DNA of 51,052 nt from a virus. Shown here one piece after another: positions 24,837 through 32,745 of this stretch (position 1 is the first letter of the stretch; each line of letters opens with the position of its first letter). The notes under the pieces are model-generated. The model was given only the letters and a program-made list of their open reading frames with translations. It did no database searches and was not told the origin of the DNA. The position numbers and the translations under genes are program-made. The stretch is taken from positions 1-51,052 of IMG/VR virus record IMGVR_UViG_3300017773_004998; one strand, written 5' to 3'.

Positions 24837-26600
24837 ATGGCAGAAACAATTATCTCCCCAGGTGTTTTTCAAAGAGAAAACGATATCTCTTTTATTAACC
24901 CAGCACCAGTTGAAGTAGGAGCGGCAATACTTGGACCAACCGTAAAGGGACCTGTTGAGATTCCTACGGCTGTAACTTCTTATAACCAATACGTAAGACT
25001 ATTTGGTGATACATTTGACAATGGATCAGCAAAAGATGAATATTTAACTTCTATGGCTGTTAAAAGTTACTTTAGCCAAGGAGGTGACACAGTATTGATT
25101 ACAAGAATAGTATCAGCATCCAGTACATGGACAAATGCTGCAAATACTCACATTTCATCATCTAAAAATGCAAGTGTACAACCATTCACTTTAGCAACAT
25201 TAGGAAAAGGAAAAATATACAATGCAGGTACAGGATCTGGCGATGCATTAAATCCAAAAGCCAACTATGCAAATTCTGATAATTCATTAGTTAGCGGATC
25301 AAAAGATAACCTTAGATGGGAAATTACAAATAAAAACGAAACTAAAGGTACATTTACCCTTTCAATTAGAAGAGGTGATGATAGCCACAATAACAAAGTA
25401 GTATTAGAAACATTTAATAATATTTCACTAGATCCTAATAGTGAAAATTATATAGAAAAAGTAGTAGGTACTCAGAATTCAGCAATCTCTGCTGACGCTA
25501 CTCAAGTTACTTCTACAGGTGATTATGTAAATAAATCAAATTTTGTTAGAATATCAGCAGTAAATAATAAGACATTAAATTACTTATCAACAGATGGTAC
25601 AACAGTACAATCATCTTCTGCTGGAGTAGGATTTAAAGATTTACTTCCAATAGCTACCTCAGGATCATTTTATAATGCAAATGGCTTAACAGCAATAGCA
25701 TCAGCATCGTTAAACTTATATCAAAATATAAGCACAGCGACTCAAGGTCTTGTAGCAACTGATTATAATAACGTAATTACTTTATTAGGTAATAAAGACG
25801 ATTATAAATTTAATGTAATATCTACACCAGGTTTATTCAAAAATAACCACTCAACACAAGTTGATAATGTTATATCATTAGCAGAGAGCAGAGGAGACTG
25901 TATCGCAGTAGTAGATTTATATCCTCACGGAGCTTCAGTATCCAACGTAACAGGACAAGCAGATGTATTAAATTCATCTTATGCAGCAGCTTACTGGCCT
26001 TGGTTACAGACTCAATCAGGTACTGGTAAGAACGTATTCGTTCCAGCATCAGTATTTATTCCAGGAGTATATGCATTTACAGATGGAGCAGCAGCACCAT
26101 GGTTTGCACCTGCAGGATTAGTAAGAGGAGGAATTGTTGGAGTAATTCAAGCAGAAAGAAAGCTTTCTAGATCTCAAAGAGATACATTATATGACGCTAA
26201 AGTAAACCCAATAGCTACTTTCCCTGGATCAGGTATAGCAGTATTTGGTCAAAAGACTTTACAGACTAAAGCATCAGCTTTAGATAGAGTAAACGTTAGA
26301 AGGCTATTAATCGAGCTTAAAGAGTTTATTGGTAATCAAGCTCAAAATTTAGTATTCGAACAAAATACTATAGCAACAAGAAATAAATTCTTAGCAGCTG
26401 TTAATCCATTCTTAGACTCAGTAGTACAGAGACAAGGTCTTTTCGCTTTCAGAGTTGTAATGGATGATTCAAACAATACTGCTGACGTAGTAGATAGAAA
26501 CCAATTAGTAGGTCAGATATTTATCCAACCAGCTAAAACAGCAGAATTTATAGTACTAGACTTTACAGTAGAACCAACAGGAGCTACTTTTGGTCAATAA
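24837..26600 (+). CDS. gp18: Contractile tail sheath protein (T4 gp18-like)
   Basis: The N-terminus EPSVFQR-like ISPGVFQRENDISF and the segment VEVGAAILGPTVKGPVEIPT are the conserved opening of phage sheath proteins. SGIAVFGQKTLQTKASALDRVNVRRLLIELK near residue 465-495 and FIVLDFTVEPTG at the C-terminus are the conserved domain that packs onto the tube. It is 587 residues, a typical sheath size (T4 gp18 is 659). It forms the outer contractile cylinder around the tube encoded just downstream. It is the first gene of the tail module with a 116-nt leader; the ATG follows ACCGAAC rather than a Shine-Dalgarno site. Confidence 0.9.
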   Translation: MAETIISPGVFQRENDISFINPAPVEVGAAILGPTVKGPVEIPTAVTSYNQYVRLFGDTFDNGSAKDEYLTSMAVKSYFSQGGDTVLITRIVSASSTWTNAANTHISSSKNASVQPFTLATLGKGKIYNAGTGSGDALNPKANYANSDNSLVSGSKDNLRWEITNKNETKGTFTLSIRRGDDSHNNKVVLETFNNISLDPNSENYIEKVVGTQNSAISADATQVTSTGDYVNKSNFVRISAVNNKTLNYLSTDGTTVQSSSAGVGFKDLLPIATSGSFYNANGLTAIASASLNLYQNISTATQGLVATDYNNVITLLGNKDDYKFNVISTPGLFKNNHSTQVDNVISLAESRGDCIAVVDLYPHGASVSNVTGQADVLNSSYAAAYWPWLQTQSGTGKNVFVPASVFIPGVYAFTDGAAAPWFAPAGLVRGGIVGVIQAERKLSRSQRDTLYDAKVNPIATFPGSGIAVFGQKTLQTKASALDRVNVRRLLIELKEFIGNQAQNLVFEQNTIATRNKFLAAVNPFLDSVVQRQGLFAFRVVMDDSNNTADVVDRNQLVGQIFIQPAKTAEFIVLDFTVEPTGATFGQ

Positions 26601-26615
26601 TTTAAAGAATATAGA

Positions 26616-26624
26616 TATTTATAA
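26616..26624 (+). promoter_or_regulatory. Candidate late-type promoter element before the tube gene
   Basis: TATTTATAA, followed by TAAATA, lies 21 nt before the tube ATG in the 36-nt gap after the sheath gene. It is the same 9-mer as at 24802 and 30684. It would allow separate high-level expression of the tube protein. Confidence 0.4.
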
Positions 26625-26636
26625 TAAATAAAGAAC

Positions 26637-27122
26637 ATGGCAATACTAGACGCAAACGACATAATGTTTAGAGCTTTTGAACCAAAGGTTCAGAATAGAT
26701 TTGTATTAAACATTGATACTATTCCAGCCTTTATGGTGAAGAACGTAAAAGCTCCAACTTTTACAGATAATGTAGTAAAGCTTGACCATATTAACTCTTA
26801 TAGAAAAATTAGAGGAAAAAGAGAGTGGGATGATATAACAATGGTATTATATGATCCAATTACTCCTTCTGGAGCTCAAGCAGTAATGGAGTGGGCTAGA
26901 CTTTCTTATGAGTCAGTAACTGGTAGAGCAGGTTATTCTGATTTTTACAAAAAAGATTTAACTCTTAATATCTTAGGACCAGTAGGTGATATAATTGGTG
27001 AGTGGGTAATCAAAGGAGCATTTTTAACAAATGGAGACTTTGGTCAATACGATTGGTCATCTGATGAAGTAGTTGATTTATCAATTACAGTAGCAATGGA
27101 TTATTGTATACTAAATTACTAA
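26637..27122 (+). CDS. gp19: Tail tube protein (T4 gp19-like)
   Basis: The 161-residue product follows the sheath gene and matches the size of T4 gp19 (163). The N-terminal FEPKVQNRFVLNIDTIPAFMVKNV, the KREWDDITMVLYDPITPSGAQ (about 61-82) and the closing WSSDEVVDLSITVAMDYCIL are the conserved tube-protein blocks. Hexamers of it stack into the inner tail tube along which DNA passes. It is 36 nt from the sheath gene and is followed by a good terminator at 27146, so the pair forms a structural unit. Confidence 0.9.
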   Translation: MAILDANDIMFRAFEPKVQNRFVLNIDTIPAFMVKNVKAPTFTDNVVKLDHINSYRKIRGKREWDDITMVLYDPITPSGAQAVMEWARLSYESVTGRAGYSDFYKKDLTLNILGPVGDIIGEWVIKGAFLTNGDFGQYDWSSDEVVDLSITVAMDYCILNY

Positions 27123-27145
27123 GAATCATACATACATTTTAAATT

Positions 27146-27169
27146 AACCCAGCAAGTCTGGGTTTTTTT
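27146..27169 (+). terminator. Rho-independent terminator after the tail tube gene
   Basis: AACCCAG (27146-27152), a 5-nt loop CAAGT, and CTGGGTT (27158-27164) form a perfect 7-bp stem followed by a run of T to 27169. It ends the sheath-tube transcript. The next promoter-like element begins at 27181. Confidence 0.85.
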
Positions 27170-27180
27170 ATGTAAAATAG

Positions 27181-27210
27181 TTGTTTTCAAAATATTTTTT
27201 TACTATATTT
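27181..27210 (+). promoter_or_regulatory. Bacteroidetes-type promoter candidate before the tail assembly gene
   Basis: TTG (27181-27183), exactly 20 nt, then TATATTT (27204-27210). It resembles the Bacteroidetes -33/-7 form TTG-N(17-23)-TAnnTTTG. The same TTG-N20-TATATT(A/T) arrangement occurs before 36325, 38185 and 50887. It follows directly on a terminator, which supports a new transcription start here. Confidence 0.6.
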
Positions 27211-27242
27211 ATTATAGAACCGGTTTTAACTAAATAAAATTT

Positions 27243-27986
27243 ATGGAATCAAAGTTTAAAATACCTACAGAAACGGTAGAATTACCTTCTAAAGGGTTAT
27301 TATATCCTAAAGATTCTCCTCTAGCAAAAGGTGTATTAGAAATGAAATACATGACAGCAAAAGAGGAGGATATCTTAACAAATCAAAATTACATCACTAA
27401 AGGTACTGTTATTGATAGATTAATTAAGTCATTAATAACAACTGAAGGATTTAATTATGATAATTTATTAATTGGAGATAAAAATGCTATTATGGTAGCA
27501 GCAAGAATACTATCTTACGGCCCTGAATATCAAATTCAGCATAATGGTGAAAAAGTTACAGTCGATTTATCTAAAGTTGACAGTATTGCTATAAAAGACG
27601 AAAATTATAAAAATGGTAATAAGTTTGATCTCAAATTACCTTCTGGTAATGAAGTAGAATTTAAATTACTTACACATGGTGACGAAAAAGCAGTAGATAG
27701 AGAAATTGCAGGTTTGAAAAAAATAGATAAAAATTCTTCGCCTCAAGTAACTACTAGATTAAAAAGAATGATATTATCTATTAACGGATCGTCTGAAGTT
27801 AAAGATATAAGAGAATTTGTTGATAAATATATGCTTGCAACAGATGCTAGAGCACTAAGGAAAGAGTATTCTAGGTTGCAACCAGATGTTGATCTTACGT
27901 TTAATTATACTAATGAAGACGGCGGTGAGGAGGACGTTGCTATACCCATAGGGATCGGCTTTTTTTGGCCTGACTCAGGAGTATAG
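27243..27986 (+). CDS. T4 gp26-like baseplate hub/tail assembly protein
   Basis: The product starts MESKFKIPTETVELPSKGLLYP and continues SPLAKGVLEMKYMTAKEEDIL and LLIGDKNAIMVAARILSYG. The PSKG..YP and TAKEEDIL...GDK...ARI.SYG signatures are those of gp26-type baseplate-hub assembly proteins of T4-like phages. It is 247 residues (T4 gp26 is 208). It lies between the tube and tape-measure genes, where tail assembly chaperones sit. It ends IGFFWPDSGV* at 27986, but a second reading frame (27952-28230) continues with a conserved-looking protein; see the frameshift entries. Confidence 0.75.
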   Translation: MESKFKIPTETVELPSKGLLYPKDSPLAKGVLEMKYMTAKEEDILTNQNYITKGTVIDRLIKSLITTEGFNYDNLLIGDKNAIMVAARILSYGPEYQIQHNGEKVTVDLSKVDSIAIKDENYKNGNKFDLKLPSGNEVEFKLLTHGDEKAVDREIAGLKKIDKNSSPQVTTRLKRMILSINGSSEVKDIREFVDKYMLATDARALRKEYSRLQPDVDLTFNYTNEDGGEEDVAIPIGIGFFWPDSGV

Positions 27987-28230
27987 ACCTTCTTTATTTA
28001 CTCAAATTCATGAAATAGTCTTCCATGGTAAAGGAGGGTACGATTGGAATACTGTTTATAATATGCCAATATGGCTAAGAAAATGGACATTCCAGAAAAT
28101 TAAAGAATTTTACGAAGAGCAAAATAATGCCAATAAAAAAGCATACGATAAAAGCTCTAATAAGAAAAGAGGTGAATTAGCAAGACCTAATATTAAACCT
28201 TCTTATAGTACAAAGGCTTCAAACAAATAG
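27952..28230 (+). CDS. Frameshifted C-terminal extension of the tail assembly protein
   Basis: In the +1 frame relative to the 27243 gene, a stop at 27949-27951 is followed by an open frame to TAG at 28228. It encodes YRPSLFTQIHEIVFHGKGGYDWN, then VYNMPIWLRKWTFQKIKEFYEEQN and a basic tail. There is no ATG, GTG or TTG before this block; the first ATG is inside YNMPIWLR. Coverage of the tail-assembly position before the tape-measure gene and a continuous, structured-looking peptide suggest it is made by programmed frameshift from the upstream gene (as in lambda G/GT or Mu tail chaperones). A sequence error in the T run is the alternative. Confidence 0.65.
   Translation, partial: GSAFFGLTQEYRPSLFTQIHEIVFHGKGGYDWNTVYNMPIWLRKWTFQKIKEFYEEQNNANKKAYDKSSNKKRGELARPNIKPSYSTKASNK
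27960..27966 (+). other. Candidate slippery site: run of seven T
   Basis: T7 at 27960-27966 is read GGC TTT TTT TGG in the zero frame. A shift of +1, or of -2, re-pairs a TTT codon perfectly and enters the frame of the 27952-28230 extension. A -1 shift instead meets TGA at 27971. An AGGAG at 27977-27981 lies just before the zero-frame TAG (27984-27986). The exact slip position inside 27952-27986 cannot be decided by eye. Confidence 0.5.
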
Positions 28231-28240
28231 AAGCCTTTCC
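28212..28240 (+). terminator. Hairpin terminator at the end of the frameshifted frame
   Basis: AAAGGCTTC (28212-28220), a 9-nt loop, and GAAGCCTTT (28230-28238) form a perfect 9-bp stem that spans the TAG stop at 28228. The following TTTCC tract is only weakly T-rich, so termination may be partial. It lies 30 nt before the tape-measure gene. Confidence 0.6.
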
Positions 28241-28249
28241 TATTTATAT
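28241..28249 (+). promoter_or_regulatory. Candidate late-type promoter element before the tape-measure gene
   Basis: TATTTATAT, one change from the TATTTATAA copies at 24802, 26616 and 30684, begins immediately after the hairpin terminator at 28212-28240 and 29 nt before the ATG at 28270. Position fits a promoter for the tape-measure gene; the sequence alone is weak evidence. Confidence 0.3.
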
Positions 28250-28269
28250 TATATAACCTTATATAATTT

Positions 28270-30678
28270 ATGGCAACTGATAAAGCTAAACAAAATTCTG
28301 AAGAGGTAAAAAAGAATACCCAAGAAACTGCAGCCGCAGCAAAGACCTTTAAGGAAACCTTAAACGACCTAGCCAAAACGTTAACCGGTATTGAGGTAAC
28401 GATGAAAGAGATTACCGCTAATAATAAAGAAGCGGCTAAATATGCTGGGGATAATGCTACATTAGTTGATGAAACCGCTAAACTTCAAAAATCTATAGCT
28501 AATGATGTAGGAGCAATTAATGAAATAGCTCGTAAGACTGCCGCAGGTGAGAAACTCACAGTAGCACAAAAGAAAAAAATACTACAGTTTGAAGCTAAGA
28601 GAACTAAATTAAATGACTTACAGGGGATATATCAAGAGCGTTTAGTTAATGCTGAAGGGGAAGAAGAAAAACAGCTATTAAGATTAGTAGAAAGAAATAC
28701 AGATTTTGTTGATAAAACAGATGAGGCAGTAAAAGCCTTTGATAAGTTAAAAGATATAAATGAAGACTTAAACGAAAAGACAGGCTTTTTTGATTCATTT
28801 TCAGAATTTGCCGATAAAATACCTGGCTTAGGTAAAGTATTTGGAGAATTAGGTAAAGCATCAAAAGCTTCAAGAAAAGCAGCATTAGAAGGAGGAGACG
28901 CTTTTTCAGCAGGAGCTGCTCAATTAACCGGAGCCGCTGGTAAATTAACAGGTTTATTTACTTTAGGACTTTTTGTAAAAGGGATATCTAAAGGACAAGA
29001 AAAAATAACAGCATTAGCTAAAGATCTTAATATTACTAGAGAACAAGCTAATGAACTTAAATCAGAGTTTGTAGGTATAGCTGCTGCAACCCCTGGTATA
29101 GTATCTAAAGATTTAGTAGCCTCAACAACAGAGTTTTCCAAACAAGTAGGATTCTCAGCTAAATTTGCTAAAGAAGATGTAGTAGCATTTACAACTCTGA
29201 CACAAAAGTTAGGTTTAAGTGCTGAACAAGCAACTCAATTAGCTAAGTTTTCTGCAGCAACCGGTACTAGTATTTCAGAAATGAATACACAAATGGCAGG
29301 TTTTGTATCTCGTCAAAATTTAGCCAATAATACTACTATAAGATTTCAAGATGTATTTCAAGATATTGCAAGTTCTAGCTCAGCTACTAGTTTAACAGCG
29401 GATAAATTTGCAGGAGGTATTGAAAAAGCAGCATACCAAGCAAGAAGATTTGGTCTTTCAATGCAATTGCTTGAATCTGCTGGTCAAAATTTATTAGACT
29501 TTGAAAGTTCTATAGCTAATGAATTAGAAGCTGAATTACTTACAGGAAGACAGTTAAATTTAGAAAGAGCAAGAGCAGCAGCGTTAACTGGTAATCAAGC
29601 AGTACTTGCAGAAGAGATAGCTAAAAATGTAGGAGATATAAATCAATTTCAAAGCCAATCAGTATTAGCACAAGAAGCACAGGCTAAAGCTTTAGGAATG
29701 AATAGAGATCAGTTAGCTGATATACTATTACAGCAAGAAACTCTTAAAAACTTTACTGGAGATCAAAATGCATCATTAGCTGAAACAGTAAAAAATAGAC
29801 AGGCTGAAATAGATGCTGCTAAAGAAGCAGGTGATTTTGATAAAGCTAAAAGATTAGAAAACGAATTATTAGCTTCATTAGGAGATGATCAATTATCTCA
29901 ACAAGTAAGAAATAGAACTTTAGCTCAAAGACAAGCCGAAGCAATGGAAAAATTAGCAGACGCTGCTGGTAAGTTTTCTCTAGCTTTTGATAAAGTCGGA
30001 GCTATATTTGATGCAATAGGATCTGCTCCTAACGATATGGTTGTAGGCCTAGTAAAGGTAAGTAATAAACTAATGGCACTCGGTAAAATGTTTGCTAAGA
30101 ATATTACCGCACCAGCTACTTTTGCAATGAAACAGTTTAAATCTATTGGAAAGTACTTATCCGGTGCTGGTATTAAAGCAGCATCAAAAGGTGGTATAAA
30201 AATGATCTTAAAAAAAATACCGGTAATAGGGTTACTTGTAGGAGCTTATTACGGAATTAAGAGAATGATAGGAGGTGATGTGATTGGAGGATTATTAGAA
30301 TTTGGTTCTGGTATTGCTTCTTTATTCCCCGGCTTAGGTACAGGTGTATCAGTAGCAATAGATGCAGGGTTAATGGCATCAGATGCAGCAGGCTTAACCG
30401 GTCAGAAAAAGATAGCTAATAATAAAAAAGAAAATCCTTCAACAGGTCCAGCCGAGTCAGATTTTATCAGTAGACCTGGTGGCGGTATTACATCTTTCAA
30501 TAAAGGTGATTTAATACTAGGCGGTACAAATCTAATGGGAGGCGGAGATGGAATGAATCAGATGTTAGAAAGACAGAATCAATTATTAGAACAAATATTA
30601 AATAAAAGCAGTGACGTTAAGATGAATACTTATTCAGTTCAATCAGCGCTGGTTGTAGATAACTTTAAAAACGGATAA
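28270..30678 (+). CDS. Tape-measure protein
   Basis: The 802-residue protein is mostly alpha-helical with long Ala/Lys/Glu/Gln-rich coiled stretches (residues 1-190) and a Gly/Ala-rich hydrophobic segment at about 640-710 (IPVIGLLVGAYYGIKRMIGG and later SLFPGLGTGVSVAIDAGLM), as usual for tape measures. The C-terminus has PGGGITSFNKGDLILGG followed by LERQNQLLEQIL. It sits directly after the tail assembly genes. Its length sets the tail length; at about 1.5 A per residue 802 residues would suggest a tail of roughly 120 nm (inference from known proportionality). It is separated from a small virion gene by 24 nt. Confidence 0.75.
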   Translation: MATDKAKQNSEEVKKNTQETAAAAKTFKETLNDLAKTLTGIEVTMKEITANNKEAAKYAGDNATLVDETAKLQKSIANDVGAINEIARKTAAGEKLTVAQKKKILQFEAKRTKLNDLQGIYQERLVNAEGEEEKQLLRLVERNTDFVDKTDEAVKAFDKLKDINEDLNEKTGFFDSFSEFADKIPGLGKVFGELGKASKASRKAALEGGDAFSAGAAQLTGAAGKLTGLFTLGLFVKGISKGQEKITALAKDLNITREQANELKSEFVGIAAATPGIVSKDLVASTTEFSKQVGFSAKFAKEDVVAFTTLTQKLGLSAEQATQLAKFSAATGTSISEMNTQMAGFVSRQNLANNTTIRFQDVFQDIASSSSATSLTADKFAGGIEKAAYQARRFGLSMQLLESAGQNLLDFESSIANELEAELLTGRQLNLERARAAALTGNQAVLAEEIAKNVGDINQFQSQSVLAQEAQAKALGMNRDQLADILLQQETLKNFTGDQNASLAETVKNRQAEIDAAKEAGDFDKAKRLENELLASLGDDQLSQQVRNRTLAQRQAEAMEKLADAAGKFSLAFDKVGAIFDAIGSAPNDMVVGLVKVSNKLMALGKMFAKNITAPATFAMKQFKSIGKYLSGAGIKAASKGGIKMILKKIPVIGLLVGAYYGIKRMIGGDVIGGLLEFGSGIASLFPGLGTGVSVAIDAGLMASDAAGLTGQKKIANNKKENPSTGPAESDFISRPGGGITSFNKGDLILGGTNLMGGGDGMNQMLERQNQLLEQILNKSSDVKMNTYSVQSALVVDNFKNG

Positions 30679-30683
30679 AAAAC

Positions 30684-30697
30684 TATTTATAAATAAA
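30684..30697 (+). promoter_or_regulatory. Candidate late-type promoter element
   Basis: TATTTATAAATAAA contains TATAAATA at 30688-30695, which is the T4 late -10 sequence, 15 nt before the ATG at 30703. It falls in the 24-nt gap after the tape-measure gene. It shares the TATTTATAA 9-mer with 24802 and 26616. Confidence 0.4.
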
Positions 30698-30702
30698 CAA
30701 TT

Positions 30703-30909
30703 ATGGGAATTTTAAAAAAATTTGAAGAAAGTCCAACTTCATTAAGTAGAAAAGGAGTAACTCCTGAAAATTTACCAGGAGCAAATAAAGCTTCTGCAAT
30801 ACATACTAATGAATTAGAAAGATCTTTTGATGGACAATTAGATTTAGATGGTAAAACTCCTTCTTCATACCAAACAAAAATTGGTGGTTTGAAGTCGGGT
30901 AATGCATAA
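30703..30909 (+). CDS. Small virion-associated hypothetical protein
   Basis: This 68-residue protein begins MGILKKFEESPTSLSRKG and ends SYQTKIGGLKSGNA. It has no membrane segment and no catalytic motif. The next gene also starts MGIL, suggesting a shared N-terminal motif or a duplication of the start region. The position between the tape measure and the baseplate genes indicates a tail or baseplate role (inference). Confidence 0.5.
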   Translation: MGILKKFEESPTSLSRKGVTPENLPGANKASAIHTNELERSFDGQLDLDGKTPSSYQTKIGGLKSGNA

Positions 30910-30921
30910 AAACTAAAATAA

Positions 30922-32448
30922 GTGGGTATATTAAGAAACTATATTAATAACGGAGTCCCTGTGGCTAACCGTATAAAGTTTGAATCTGGTAATAAACCTT
31001 TGGTCGTTAAAAACGTACCTCTGGTTGCAGATGCTAAAGTACCTACATACACTACTGAGGCTAGTCGAAGACTTACTGATTTAGAAAGAGTAGCAAAGTT
31101 AATGATTAAACCAGAAGGTTTAAAGTTTTTAGCTAATAATGCTGCCTTAAAACAACTTCAGTTTAAAACTGATACTAAAAAAAGCCCAGCAGGTAAAGTA
31201 CTACAAAGAGTAGGTCAAGGTTTAGCAGATACTGCTAAGTTAATTGGTTCTACTTTAGCTCAAACGCCAGTTAATGGAACCGGTATTCATTTTGTTCAAA
31301 GCTTTGCTGGTATAAAAGGAACTTATTTAGAAGAAAAAGGACAGATAGAACAAGGAGGTGTTCCTCCTCATGTTATGGTATCACCTGGTTTTGCTCCTCT
31401 TTTTATAAAAGATGATAGTGATAATGATAAACAACTTACCGGTAAAGTTCCTATTAGTACAGCAAATACTAAAAAAAATGAATCTGTTAAAGTTGATGGA
31501 CAGCTAAGTGTTAAAGGCCCTGCTGGTAAATTATACCCTACTAAACCAAAGCCTGGTTCTCAATTTGTAGGAGCCGACGGTACTTACAATCTAGACGGCA
31601 CACCAATTGCTCAGAATACAGCATTTGGAGGAATAACAGGTGACGATGAAGTTACTGAAAAAGATGAAAAAGCAACCGCATTACCTATTAGGATAAATCT
31701 CGGAGATCCCGGATTACCTGTGAATGATGAAAATGAAAGTTTGAGACAAGATCAAATAAACCTATTAGGACCTTCCTCAGAAAAATTAGACGGTACAAAA
31801 GAAGCTAGAGATTTAATAAAATTTAGAATAGAAGTAATTACTCCTGGAGATAAAAACTCTGAGCCTAAAGTAAAATATTTATATTTTAGAGCTTATTTAG
31901 ATAGCTTTACTGACGGATTTTCTGGTAAATGGAATAGTTACAATTATGTAGGAAGAGCAGAAAATTTCTATACCTATCAGGGTACAGATAGAAAAGTAAA
32001 CGTAGGATTTAAAATATCAGCTCAATCATCAAAAGAAATGAGACCATTATATCAAAAGTTAAATATTTTAGCTTCTTCAACTACTCCGACTTATGATAAT
32101 AATTTTATGAGAGGTACACTAGTTAGGCTCACAGTAGGAGACTATTTACATAGACAACCAGGTTTTATTGATAAAGTAGATTTCAAATGGGATAAAGACT
32201 ACCCTTGGGAAATTGCTATGCAAAGACCTGAAGGTGAAGAAAGAGATATTCCTCATCAAGAATTACCTACTGTATTAGATGTTAGTATAGGATTTACACC
32301 AATACATAATTTCATACCTACATCTCAATATACTTTACCTTCAACAGAACAAATAAAGAAAGGAGAAGGAGTAGTAACCGGTCCAAGATATGTTTCTTTC
32401 GGTTCAGATAAAAGTAAAAACAGGTATATAAAACAGTCAAATGAATAG
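30922..32448 (+). CDS. Baseplate/tail-tube-associated protein
   Basis: The GTG at 30922 is used as start because the frame then begins MGIL like the upstream small protein, 12 nt away. The 508-residue product has a Gly/Pro-rich middle (for example PTKPKPGSQFVGADGTYNLDG) and a conserved-looking C-terminal half from KYLYFRAYLDSFTDGFSGKW through YVGRAENFYTYQGTDRKVNVGF to VRLTVGDYLHRQPGFIDKVDF and VLDVSIGFTPIHNFIP. That half is like the domain of tail-tube initiator and baseplate proteins (gp48/gp54 type). It overlaps the LysM-like gene by 8 nt. The exact T4 counterpart is uncertain. Confidence 0.6.
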   Translation: MGILRNYINNGVPVANRIKFESGNKPLVVKNVPLVADAKVPTYTTEASRRLTDLERVAKLMIKPEGLKFLANNAALKQLQFKTDTKKSPAGKVLQRVGQGLADTAKLIGSTLAQTPVNGTGIHFVQSFAGIKGTYLEEKGQIEQGGVPPHVMVSPGFAPLFIKDDSDNDKQLTGKVPISTANTKKNESVKVDGQLSVKGPAGKLYPTKPKPGSQFVGADGTYNLDGTPIAQNTAFGGITGDDEVTEKDEKATALPIRINLGDPGLPVNDENESLRQDQINLLGPSSEKLDGTKEARDLIKFRIEVITPGDKNSEPKVKYLYFRAYLDSFTDGFSGKWNSYNYVGRAENFYTYQGTDRKVNVGFKISAQSSKEMRPLYQKLNILASSTTPTYDNNFMRGTLVRLTVGDYLHRQPGFIDKVDFKWDKDYPWEIAMQRPEGEERDIPHQELPTVLDVSIGFTPIHNFIPTSQYTLPSTEQIKKGEGVVTGPRYVSFGSDKSKNRYIKQSNE

Positions 32449-32743
32449 ATACGAAACCATAGAAAAATTTAAAACTGAACGAGGGAAAACTTATATAACT
32501 AATCCTATATACCCTGCTATTCCAGAATCAGAAGATGATATCTATATTATAGCAGGTATTGCAGATAGATATGATGTTTTAGCGTTAGAGTTTTATAATG
32601 ATTCTTCATTATGGTGGATAATAGCTTCTTCTAATAATCATCAAAGAGCATCTTTAAACGCTACACCTGGTAAACAACTAAGAATACCAGCCGATAAAGC
32701 ATTAGCATTAAGATTATTTGAAGAGGTAAATAAAAGTAGATAG
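32441..32743 (+). CDS. LysM-like baseplate protein (gp53/tail protein X type)
   Basis: Its 100 residues hold one LysM-like module: IYIIAGIADRYDVLALEFYNDSSLWWIIA (about 32-60) then NATPGKQLRIPADKALAL. The Y-x-x-I-x-x-G-x-x-D-R-x-D-x-L-A-x-x-(F/Y)-Y-x-D-x-S-L-W-W pattern is that of baseplate wedge gp53 and of phage tail protein X. The N-terminus NRYETIEKFKTERGK is typical of the gp53 group. It likely joins the wedge to the hub. It overlaps the upstream gene by 8 nt and is 2 nt from the hub gene. Confidence 0.75.
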   Translation: MNRYETIEKFKTERGKTYITNPIYPAIPESEDDIYIIAGIADRYDVLALEFYNDSSLWWIIASSNNHQRASLNATPGKQLRIPADKALALRLFEEVNKSR

Positions 32744-32745
32744 TT

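Noticed and set aside
24837-26600. Sheath gene as a frameshift or fusion product
   Set aside because: The frame is continuous, of normal length for a sheath and begins and ends with the expected conserved segments.
27927-27933. GAGGAGG upstream of the T7 run as a frameshift-stimulating Shine-Dalgarno site
   Set aside because: It lies 26 nt before the run, too far from the positions used in dnaX or prfB, and the likely host group relies little on Shine-Dalgarno pairing.
27960-27971. A -1 frameshift at the T7 run
   Set aside because: The -1 frame meets TGA at 27971 after a few codons, so it gives no useful product.
27952-28230. Independent small gene starting at an internal ATG (28063)
   Set aside because: That ATG lies inside the conserved-looking YNMPIWLR block, so it would cut it; a frameshift from the upstream gene explains the frame better.
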